Source: an uncultured Ruminococcus sp. (GTDB lineage Bacteria > Bacillota > Clostridia > Oscillospirales > Ruminococcaceae). Taken from it: a stretch of DNA of 26,187 bases. The notes beneath the pieces were generated by a model. The model searched no databases. It saw only the letters and a program-made list of their open reading frames with translations, and was not told where the DNA came from. The translations under genes were made by a program, and so were the position numbers. How positions within the stretch are numbered: position 1 is the stretch's first letter; the number at the start of each line of letters is the position of its first letter. This document shows positions 1-6,369 of the stretch, piece by piece. The stretch lies in NCBI GenBank assembly GCA_900545125.1, contig UQXS01000008.1, positions 1-26,187 of the forward strand. The letters are read 5' to 3'.

Positions 1-369
1 CAGTGTGTGTTCCGGCTTATCTCCCTCGGGAGACGCCTCGAAGAAGCCGTCTCCAAATATTTCGTCGGAAAAAGCCTCCTCCTCTTCAGTCATGCTGTAA
101 TCGGGGATATCGTCGTCCCCTTCCTCATTGTAGTAAATATCGGCATACTTGTGATATTCGGGTTCAAGCTCCTTATCGCTGACAGGACGCTCCACACCCA
201 TAAGATCAAAATCAGCATCATCCTGCTCCTCAACAGCACTGCACTGTCCCAGAAGAATCCTCTTTACCGATTCAAAAAAGTAAATATCAACAGGACCAAA
301 GTCCTCCCAAGCCAACGCTTCTTCGCAGTACTGAAGCATATCGGCTGTGCTCATTCTGTTATATTTCAA
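1..369 (-). CDS. Partial acidic hypothetical protein downstream of infB
   Basis: This frame is open from position 369 to the window edge and encodes the first 123 residues of a protein I do not recognise. The stretch is very acidic and aromatic, with no signal peptide or membrane segment; D/E runs such as EEQDDADFD and EEEEAF dominate. The likely start is TTG at 369..367, because AAGGGGG (383..377) lies 7 nt upstream of it. The first ATG (354) is over 20 nt from that ribosome binding site. The gene begins 32 nt after the infB stop on the same strand with no terminator between, so it is probably the next cistron of the nusA-infB operon. In many Firmicutes rbfA sits here, but this sequence does not resemble RbfA. 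Function unknown. Confidence 0.6.
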   Translation of the reverse strand, partial: MKYNRMSTADMLQYCEEALAWEDFGPVDIYFFESVKRILLGQCSAVEEQDDADFDLMGVERPVSDKELEPEYHKYADIYYNEEGDDDIPDYSMTEEEEAFSDEIFGDGFFEASPEGDKPEHTL

Positions 370-401
370 TACTATGCCCCCTTGCGCCGGATCACCGGTG
401 T

Positions 402-3035
402 TTATACTTCACGATATTCCTCAACAAAATATGTCTCAAAAATATCTCCTTCTTTAACGTCGCTGAACTTTTCAAGGCTGATTCCGCACTCGTAGCCTTC
501 TGCAACTTCTTTTACGTCGTCTTTGAAACGCTTAAGCCCTGCGATCTTGTCATCAGCAATGATGATACCGTCACGGACAACTCTCACCTGACAGCCTCTC
601 TGAGCCTTTCCACTGAGAACGTAGCTTCCTGCGACCATTCCCACGTTGGAGATCTTGTATACCTGGCGCACTTCAACACGTCCCAGTTCAACATCTCTGT
701 ACTTTGGAGCAAGCATTCCTTTCATGGCGGTGGAGATCTCCTCGATAGCGTCGTAAATTATTCTGTAAAGGCGGATATCAACACCGTCTCTTACGGCATC
801 TTCAGCTGCAACGGGATCGGGTCTTACATTGAATCCGACGATAATTGCGTTTGAAGCGCTTGCAAGCATTACGTCGCTTTCCTTTACTGCGCCTACCGCT
901 CCGTGAATAACACGTACTCTTACTTCATCGTTGGAGAGCTTTTCAAGCGACTGCTTTACAGCCTCGACAGAACCCTGCACATCTGCTTTGACGACAACGG
1001 GCAGTTCCTTGATCTCACCCTCTGCAATCTGGCTGAACAGATTGTCAAGAGTAACTTTTCTGTAAGCGTTGAACTGCTCCTGCTTAGCCTCATGCTTTCT
1101 CTTTTCAACAAGTTCTCTTGCCAGCCTTTCATCTTCAACGGCATTGAAGATATCTCCTGCGCTGGGGACATCGGCAAGACCGGTAATTTCAACAGGAACC
1201 GAAGGTCCTGCCGACTTGACAGTTCTGCCCTTGTCGTTTGTCATAACACGCACTCTTCCCACAGAAGTTCCTGCGATAAGCACATCACCCTGTCTGAGAG
1301 TACCGTTCTGAACGAGAAGCGTTGCAATAGGTCCTCTGCCCTTGTCAAGACGGGCTTCGATAACCGTTCCCTTTGCAAGACGGTCGGGATTTGCCTTAAG
1401 TTCCTTGATTTCAGCAATAAGAAGAACATTCTCCAGAAGTTCGTCAATACCCTCTCCGGTTTTTGCCGAAACAGGAACACAGATAACATCGCCGCCCCAA
1501 TCTTCGCAGAGGATATCGTACTTGGTAAGCTCCTCCTTGATCCTGTCGGGATTAGCTCCCTCCTTATCCATCTTGTTGATGGCAACGATGATTGAAACTC
1601 CGGCAGCCTTTGCATGATTGATAGATTCTACGGTCTGCGGCATGATTCCGTCGTCTGCGGCAACTACAAGAATAGCAATATCTGTGATATTCGCACCTCT
1701 TGCACGCATGGATGTGAAAGCTTCATGACCGGGAGTATCAAGGAAAGTTATGTCCTGTCCGTTTATATTCACCTGATATGCACCGATATGCTGTGTGATT
1801 CCGCCTGCTTCTCCGGCTGCAACATGAGCATCTCTGATGCGGTCAAGTATGGATGTCTTTCCGTGGTCAACGTGCCCCATGACAACAACTACAGGACATC
1901 TTGGCTCAAGATTTGTATCATCATCATCACTGTCGTCAATAAGACGCTCCTCGATAGTTACGATGACTTCCTTTTCAACCTTTGCACCAAGCTCCTCGGC
2001 AACAAGAGAAGCAGTATCAAAGTCGATCTCCTGATTGATAGACGCCATAACGCCCAGTCCCATAAGCTTCTTGATGACATCCGTAGCCGTCACTTTAAGA
2101 CGTGCGGCAAGTTCCCCGACTGTAATGGAATCGGGTATAAGAACTTTAAGCTGCTGCTTTCTTGCACGTTCAAGCTCCAGTCTCTTGAGCTTCTCTGACT
2201 CGGTTTCTTTTCTGGAAAACTGCTGGCGGTTTCTCTGTGAGGATTTCTGATTGATCTTCTGCTTTTTGGAAGAATAATTGTCTCCGCCGTGCTTTTTATT
2301 GTTTCCGGAAGCCATCTGGTCATAGCGTTCGTTGTACTTGTCAAGATCAACGTAGCTTCCCCTTGTGTCAACAGTTCTTCTCTGAGTAGAAGTCTGTGCC
2401 GTCTCCGAACTGAACGATGCATTGAACTTTGTTCTCTCGCCTCTGTCCTGTGCCTTTGCCTGCGGCTTATCTTTCTTGTCATTCTTCTTTTTATGTTCCG
2501 GTTTCTTTACCTCGGTTTTTGCCGGAGCAGCCTTGACTTCAGGCTTCTTTTCTTCGGTCTTTGCAGGAGTTTCCTTGATCTCCGGCTTCTTCTCCTCTGT
2601 TTTTACAGGAGCTGCCTTTACTTCCGGTTTTTTCTCTGCGCTCTTTGCAGGAACTGCCTTGATTTCCGGCTTCTTCTCCACGTTCTTTACGGCATCTGCC
2701 TTGACTTCCTGCTTTTTCTCTGCACTCTTTACAGGAACTGCCTTTGTCTCCGGATTTTTCTTTGCCTTTTTAGGCTGTACCGTCTTTTTCTCTTCTGTCA
2801 CGGATTCTGTCTTTTTTACCGGTCTGGGATCATTGCGTGAAGCAAAATATCCGTCAAAAGAACTTACTTCATTCAGCTTTGTATAATGCTCCAGAAGCAG
2901 ATTCATCTCATCTTCTGTAAGAGCAGATCCGGACTTCTTTTTAGTATCTCCCTTTTCTGCAAAATAATTAATGATCTCCTGTGAGGAAACGCTGAGATCC
3001 TTCGCAGCGTCGCTTAACTTTATCTTTTTTGCCAT
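402..3035 (-). CDS. infB: Translation initiation factor IF-2
   Basis: IF-2 is the GTPase that brings formyl-Met-tRNA to the 30S subunit and promotes 50S joining. The 877-residue product has an N-terminal IF2N helical domain (about 1-55). A long charged linker follows, containing six tandem 14-residue repeats (98-181). A second IF2N domain lies near 298-355. The G domain shows G1 GHVDHGKT (387-394), G2 GGITQHIG (411-418), G3 DTPGHE (433-438), G4 NKMD (487-490) and G5 SAK (523-525). The C-terminal domains II-IV complete the protein. The ATG at 3035 has GGAGGT just upstream. It is the fifth gene of the rimP operon, 104 nt after ylxQ. The length is normal once the enlarged linker is allowed for. 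Confidence 0.98.
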   Translation of the reverse strand: MAKKIKLSDAAKDLSVSSQEIINYFAEKGDTKKKSGSALTEDEMNLLLEHYTKLNEVSSFDGYFASRNDPRPVKKTESVTEEKKTVQPKKAKKNPETKAVPVKSAEKKQEVKADAVKNVEKKPEIKAVPAKSAEKKPEVKAAPVKTEEKKPEIKETPAKTEEKKPEVKAAPAKTEVKKPEHKKKNDKKDKPQAKAQDRGERTKFNASFSSETAQTSTQRRTVDTRGSYVDLDKYNERYDQMASGNNKKHGGDNYSSKKQKINQKSSQRNRQQFSRKETESEKLKRLELERARKQQLKVLIPDSITVGELAARLKVTATDVIKKLMGLGVMASINQEIDFDTASLVAEELGAKVEKEVIVTIEERLIDDSDDDDTNLEPRCPVVVVMGHVDHGKTSILDRIRDAHVAAGEAGGITQHIGAYQVNINGQDITFLDTPGHEAFTSMRARGANITDIAILVVAADDGIMPQTVESINHAKAAGVSIIVAINKMDKEGANPDRIKEELTKYDILCEDWGGDVICVPVSAKTGEGIDELLENVLLIAEIKELKANPDRLAKGTVIEARLDKGRGPIATLLVQNGTLRQGDVLIAGTSVGRVRVMTNDKGRTVKSAGPSVPVEITGLADVPSAGDIFNAVEDERLARELVEKRKHEAKQEQFNAYRKVTLDNLFSQIAEGEIKELPVVVKADVQGSVEAVKQSLEKLSNDEVRVRVIHGAVGAVKESDVMLASASNAIIVGFNVRPDPVAAEDAVRDGVDIRLYRIIYDAIEEISTAMKGMLAPKYRDVELGRVEVRQVYKISNVGMVAGSYVLSGKAQRGCQVRVVRDGIIIADDKIAGLKRFKDDVKEVAEGYECGISLEKFSDVKEGDIFETYFVEEYREV
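2493..2744 (-). repeat. Six tandem 42-bp repeats coding for the IF-2 linker
   Basis: Inside infB, residues 98-181 consist of six in-register copies of a 14-residue unit, consensus KAxPxKxxEKKPE(V/I). All copies have exactly the same length. They encode a Lys/Glu/Ala/Pro-rich, probably extended linker between the N-terminal domain and the G domain. The copies differ at several codons, so they are not newly duplicated, but the constant 42-bp period makes copy-number change between strains likely. Confidence 0.9.
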
Positions 3036-3076
3036 AGGCTATAGTACCTCCATTTGTTTCGCCGCAGTATCAGCGG

Positions 3077-3105
3077 CATTAAGGATATTCAATTGTATAT
3101 GTCAA
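3077..3105 (-). promoter_or_regulatory. Weak candidate internal promoter before infB
   Basis: In the 104-nt gap between ylxQ and infB the minus strand has a perfect -35 TTGACA (3105..3100). A poor -10 follows at a 16-17 nt spacing (CTTAAT or TTAATG, 3083..3077). Just downstream lies a small stem GCCGC/GCGGC (3061-3077). The infB ribosome binding site GGAGGT follows. This could let infB be transcribed apart from nusA, but the -10 is weak. Confidence 0.3.
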
Positions 3106-3139
3106 CACAGCACAGACAGATCCTCTGTCATGACCGTGA

Positions 3140-3466
3140 TTATCTGAGGATTTTAGCGAATCCATCGGCAAACCCTCTGTCGCAGACTGCAATAACAGCC
3201 GTTGGCTTTCCCGAAAGCTTTTTTATATCTTCCTTTGAAAGCCCGGAGTGAAGATGTTCCGCTCCGTATCTGCCGCAGTAGAATTCAGCCTCCTTTACGG
3301 TCTTTGCCGATGCATCAGAGGCAGTGATAACGCAGAACACCGCTCCCCTTTTCAGCGCCTCAATAACCGGATCAAATCCCTTGACCGCTTTGCCTGCCTT
3401 AAAGCACACGGTGAGCAGATCAGCCGTTTTCCTGTTCTTTTCCAAGTTCATCAAGCATCGCCTCAT
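3140..3466 (-). CDS. ylxQ: L7Ae/L30e-type ribosomal protein family (YlxQ)
   Basis: This small protein belongs to the L7Ae/L30e/S12e/Gadd45 fold that binds kink-turn RNA. In Firmicutes it is encoded between ylxR and infB (YlxQ). Visible family features are the N-terminal helix followed by AGKAVKGFDPV, the strand AVFCVITASDAS, and the late segment KPTAVIAVCDRGFADGFAKIL. Two starts are possible. ATG 3466 (108 residues) has AGAGGA 8 nt upstream and overlaps ylxR by 47 nt. ATG 3451 (103 residues) has a TGAGGC-like site and overlaps by 32 nt. The longer form is given. The overlap implies translational coupling with ylxR. The exact cellular role of YlxQ is not settled. Confidence 0.85.
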   Translation of the reverse strand: MRRCLMNLEKNRKTADLLTVCFKAGKAVKGFDPVIEALKRGAVFCVITASDASAKTVKEAEFYCGRYGAEHLHSGLSKEDIKKLSGKPTAVIAVCDRGFADGFAKILR

Positions 3467-3698
3467 AAATTTCTTCCTCTATTCTGCATGAGAAAGACTT
3501 TTCCAATCTTCTTGCTTTTCTTGCCTTTTCAAAGCAATCCTTACTACGGCATATATATGCGCCCCTGCCGGATTTTTTTCCGGTAAAGTCAAGACTTATA
3601 TCGCCTTCCGGTGATTTTACCACACGTATAAGCTCCTTTTTGGGCTTCATTTCACCGCACCCCATACACATTCTCATGGTGATTTTTTTCGGTTTCAT
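3420..3698 (-). CDS. ylxR: YlxR / RnpM family RNA-binding protein
   Basis: This 92-residue basic protein is typical of the YlxR family, known in Bacillus as RnpM, a modulator of RNase P. Hallmarks are MRMCMGCGEMKPKKELIR near the N-terminus (residues 8-25) and the GRGAYICRSKDCFEKA signature (44-59), followed by basic residues and a final acidic helix. The ATG at 3698 is preceded by GGGGAG at 5 nt. Only 2 nt separate it from the nusA stop, and it overlaps ylxQ, so the three are clearly one transcription unit. The sequence supports family membership firmly; the RNase P role is carried over from Bacillus. Confidence 0.93.
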   Translation of the reverse strand: MKPKKITMRMCMGCGEMKPKKELIRVVKSPEGDISLDFTGKKSGRGAYICRSKDCFEKARKARRLEKSFSCRIEEEIYEAMLDELGKEQENG

Positions 3699-3700
3699 AA

Positions 3701-4978
3701 TTACTCCCCGGCAGTTTCAGTAGTTTCAGCCGTTTCTTCAGAAGGCTGTTCTGCCGTTTCTTCGGTCATGACTGCCTCCTCCTCAGCAGGTGATGTTTCC
3801 TCCGATGCTGCGGATTCTTCCGGAACAGCACTGTCCATTTCAAAATAATCTTCCAGAGCTTCATTCTCCGGTTCTTCCTTTGCGGGAACAACATAATCCG
3901 GTGAAAGCTCAGCAGCTTCCTGATTCGTTACGGTATCAAACTGCGGCTTAATGTCAATTTTGTATCCCGTAAGCTTGGCTGCAAGCTTTGCATTCTGTCC
4001 CTTATTGCCGATAGCCAGCGAAAGCTGATTGTTGGGCACGATAACTGTACAGGTCTTTTCTTCCGCGGACGTTATCACCGTTTTAAGTACCTCTGCCGGC
4101 GCAAGTGCCTTGGCAATAAACTCTTCGGGAACTTCACTCCACGGAATAATATCTATCTTCTCACCGCTGAGTTCGCTTACTACCGCCGTGATTCTCGAAC
4201 GTTTCGCACCAATACAAGCACCTACGGCATCAACATTGGGATCTTTCGACCATACCGCTATCTTCGTTCTTGATCCTGCCTCACGTGAGATGGACTTGAC
4301 TTCAACAGTACCGTCGTAAATCTCCGGAACTTCAAGCTCGAATATCCGCTTTACAAGATCCTTGTGTGTACGTGAGATCTTAATAATAGGTTTCTTTGTC
4401 TTTCCTACAATGCCTGTAATATATACCTTTATGGATTTTCCCTCTTCAAGAACTTCTCCGGGTATCTGCTCGTTTCTGAACAAATAAAGCTCCGTGCCCT
4501 GATAATCGACTGTTACCGTACCTCTGCCCGGCTCGATCTGCGATACCTTAACGGTAATGCACTCGTGCTCCTTTGATTCAAAACGACTGAGCATCTGCTC
4601 ACGGTTTATCTCCCTTAAATCGCCCTTTATAGACTGTTTTGCAGAAAGAGCAGCCATTCTTCCCAGTTTTGAAATATCTATTTCTTTCAGGATAGTTCCT
4701 CCGACATAGGCATTGGGGTCGATGGTTTTTGCAACGTCGATATTTACTTCGTTTTCGTCAATAGGATAGTCGTCTATGACCTCCTGAACTATATACATTT
4801 CAAATCTTTTTGACGCCGGGTCAATTTCCACCCTGATATTCTCCTCACTGTGCGGATATGCCTTTCTTGCCGCTTTCAGCATTGCAGACTTGACCTTTTC
4901 GATAAGAAGTTCTGTCTCAACGCTGTTTTCCTCACCAAGGGACTCAAGAGCCTTGAAAAAGTCCGTATTCTTGTTCAT
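3701..4978 (-). CDS. nusA: Transcription termination/antitermination factor NusA
   Basis: NusA binds RNA polymerase and nascent RNA and tunes pausing, intrinsic termination and antitermination. Of 425 residues, 1-125 form the polymerase-binding domain, about 130-205 the S1 domain (TVTVDYQGTELYL), about 215-280 KH1 (VGACIGAKRSRI, 252-263) and about 285-347 KH2 (LAIGNKGQNAKLAAKLTGY, 321-339). The start is ATG 4978, served by GGAGG 11 nt upstream. An in-frame TTG at 4996 lies inside that ribosome binding site and is unlikely. Two oddities stand out. In KH1 the second Gly of the GXXG loop is Arg (GAKR). After KH2 there is an acidic Glu/Thr/Ala-rich tail of about 60 residues (366-425). The gene lies 26 nt after rimP. 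Confidence 0.97.
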   Translation of the reverse strand: MNKNTDFFKALESLGEENSVETELLIEKVKSAMLKAARKAYPHSEENIRVEIDPASKRFEMYIVQEVIDDYPIDENEVNIDVAKTIDPNAYVGGTILKEIDISKLGRMAALSAKQSIKGDLREINREQMLSRFESKEHECITVKVSQIEPGRGTVTVDYQGTELYLFRNEQIPGEVLEEGKSIKVYITGIVGKTKKPIIKISRTHKDLVKRIFELEVPEIYDGTVEVKSISREAGSRTKIAVWSKDPNVDAVGACIGAKRSRITAVVSELSGEKIDIIPWSEVPEEFIAKALAPAEVLKTVITSAEEKTCTVIVPNNQLSLAIGNKGQNAKLAAKLTGYKIDIKPQFDTVTNQEAAELSPDYVVPAKEEPENEALEDYFEMDSAVPEESAASEETSPAEEEAVMTEETAEQPSEETAETTETAGE

Positions 4979-5004
4979 TTCTGTTAATTCCTCCAATATA
5001 TGTT

Positions 5005-5481
5005 TTATTCAAATTCCATGTACAGCTTTACAAATGCGATGTCTGTAAGTGGATATTTCTTTTCTTCACCGTTTTCGGTCTCTACTGTTATTTCCTCTTT
5101 GCCGGCACTTCTTAGAACGGCGTTTATCTCCTTTTCGCCGTTTTCTCCTCTTATGAAACGTATCCTGACCATATCACCGCAGCACGCCCCGAAATGTTCC
5201 TCTTTTACAAGTTCACGTTCAAGTCCTGCCGAACCGACCTCAAGCACGTAGCTCCGGGAAATAGGATCAGTCTCATCAAGGATCTTATTTATCGGTGCGG
5301 TGGCTCGTTCGCAGTCCTCGATAGAAATGCCCTCATCCTGGTCAATAAAGATCCGCAGATACCACATCGCTCCTTCTTTTTCGTAGCAGACATCCCACAG
5401 ATAATAGCCAAGTTCATCCGTTATCGGCTTGATAAGGCTGTATATCTTCTGTTCTGTTCCGCCGAATTTCTTGAATTTCAT
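5005..5481 (-). CDS. rimP: Ribosome maturation factor RimP
   Basis: RimP assists assembly of the 30S subunit. The 158-residue product matches the family in length and order. The N-terminal domain carries LGYYLWDVCYEKEGAMWYLRIFID and the segment GISIEDCERATAPINKILDETDPI, then YVLEVGSAGLEREL; the C-terminal SH3-like domain contains the basic strand MVRIRFIRGENGEKEI. The start is ATG 5481. The nearest ribosome binding site, AGGAG, is rather far away at 13 nt. Upstream in-frame TTG 5517 is possible but would place the site inside the gene. It is the first gene of the operon, with promoter and leader hairpin just upstream, so it is the obvious target of any autoregulation by NusA. Confidence 0.95.
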   Translation of the reverse strand: MKFKKFGGTEQKIYSLIKPITDELGYYLWDVCYEKEGAMWYLRIFIDQDEGISIEDCERATAPINKILDETDPISRSYVLEVGSAGLERELVKEEHFGACCGDMVRIRFIRGENGEKEINAVLRSAGKEEITVETENGEEKKYPLTDIAFVKLYMEFE

Positions 5482-5543
5482 TTGCTCAGATTTTCTCCTT
5501 TCTGCATGATCCCACAAAATACGGGATAATCATATATAAACGA

Positions 5544-5565
5544 AAGACCGGAAATTTCCGGTCTT
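5544..5565 (-). promoter_or_regulatory. Leader hairpin of the rimP-nusA operon, possible attenuator
   Basis: A 22-bp perfect palindrome (core AGACCGGAAATTTCCGGTCT) lies in the roughly 100-nt leader between the rimP promoter and rimP. As minus-strand RNA it gives an 8-bp GC-rich stem with an AAAUUU loop, followed by the interrupted U-rich run UUCGUUUAUAUAU. That is the shape of a weak, NusA-dependent intrinsic terminator. In Bacillus subtilis a NusA-dependent terminator in the leader of the equivalent operon makes NusA autoregulatory; the same role here is inference. Confidence 0.5.
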
Positions 5566-5590
5566 CAGCTTAATAGTATCATTATTAAGT

Positions 5591-5619
5591 ATTATATCAC
5601 ACTTTTCCGGAAAAATCAA
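5591..5619 (-). promoter_or_regulatory. Promoter of the rimP-nusA-infB operon
   Basis: The minus strand reads -35 TTGATT (5619..5614), an exact 17-nt spacer, then -10 TATAAT (5596..5591) preceded by TGTGA, an extended -10. Transcription should start near 5583, inside a CTTAATA/TATTAAG inverted repeat (5569-5589). The spacer holds the 12-bp palindrome TTTTCCGGAAAA (5603-5614). Confidence 0.85.
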
Positions 5620-5654
5620 GTACTTTTTTTATTTTTTTCAAAAATTTTCCGCAC

Positions 5655-5683
5655 TTGAAATCCAAACGGATCTGTGATATAAT
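5655..5683 (+). promoter_or_regulatory. Promoter of pth-mfd
   Basis: The sequence shows -35 TTGAAA (5655-5660), a 17-nt spacer, and -10 TATAAT (5678-5683) with the extended element TGTGA. It faces away from the rimP promoter; the two -35 elements are separated by a 35-bp A/T-rich tract. Start of transcription is expected near 5690, giving a leader of under 30 nt before pth. Confidence 0.88.
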
Positions 5684-5716
5684 TTTACATGGAAAAAACG
5701 GAAAGGAATAATTTAT

Positions 5717-6343
5717 ATGAGTATTTTTGATGTATTCGACAGAATTTCACATAATTCTCCTGCCGCAGGAGGTAAAATAGAATGTATAATAGCCGGTCTG
5801 GGCAATCCCGGATTGGAATACGACAACACCCGCCACAACGCCGGCTTTGCCGTCCTTGACAAACTTGCAGATCAGCTCGGAGTAAGCATCGACCGTTTGC
5901 GCTTCAAGGGCAAGACCGCAGAAGCCTCTATCGGCGGAAAACGCTGTCTGCTTCTTAAACCTTCTACCTATATGAACAACAGCGGCGAAAGCATCGTTCA
6001 GGCAATGAACTTCTACAAACTCGATATCTCACAGCTCATTGTTGTCTGCGACGATATCTCCCTTGATCCCGGAAAACTCAGGATAAGAAGAAAAGGCAGT
6101 CACGGCGGTCACAACGGCCTCAGAAGCATCTGCGATCTTACCGGCAGCGACGATTTTCAGCGCATAAAAATAGGCGTGGGCAAAAAACCTCACCCTGACT
6201 ACGATCTTGCAAAATGGGTTCTGGGCAAATTCGGCAAAGAAGCGGCAGCCGAAATGGAAAAATCTGCCGAAAACGCCTGCCGCTGCATAGAACTTATGGT
6301 ACAAAATAAAACAGACGAGGCAATGAATAAATTCAACTCGTGA
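5717..6343 (+). CDS. pth: Peptidyl-tRNA hydrolase
   Basis: Pth cleaves peptidyl-tRNA released by stalled or drop-off translation so that the tRNA can be reused. Family motifs are clear: GLGNPG (27-32), the catalytic His in TRHNAGF (His40, with Asn41), TYMNNSGE, the acidic DDISLDPGKLRIR and the SHGGHNGLRS segment. The usual family start is 'M-x-x-I-V-G-L-G-N-P-G'. Here about 20 extra residues precede it. The chosen ATG has AAAGGA upstream and sits just downstream of a strong promoter. A second SD-like AGGAGGT (5767-5773) lies inside the extension, but no canonical in-frame start follows it. The product is 208 residues. The stop lies 26 nt before the mfd ATG, as one operon. Confidence 0.97.
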   Translation: MSIFDVFDRISHNSPAAGGKIECIIAGLGNPGLEYDNTRHNAGFAVLDKLADQLGVSIDRLRFKGKTAEASIGGKRCLLLKPSTYMNNSGESIVQAMNFYKLDISQLIVVCDDISLDPGKLRIRRKGSHGGHNGLRSICDLTGSDDFQRIKIGVGKKPHPDYDLAKWVLGKFGKEAAAEMEKSAENACRCIELMVQNKTDEAMNKFNS

Positions 6344-6369
6344 TACAGGCGGCACTAAGGAGTCTGACA

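Noticed and set aside
7..495. Plus-strand frame of 162 codons at the left edge
   Set aside because: It overlaps the end of infB and the partial acidic ORF, both with ribosome binding sites on the minus strand. Its product has no recognisable composition or family.
903..1595. Plus-strand frame of 230 codons
   Set aside because: It is antisense to the G domain and domain II of infB; the conserved GTPase motifs are on the minus strand.
2289..2886. Long hydrophobic-looking plus-strand frames
   Set aside because: They arise as the complement of the Lys/Glu-rich repeats of IF-2, which yields Leu/Phe-rich nonsense. They are not membrane proteins.
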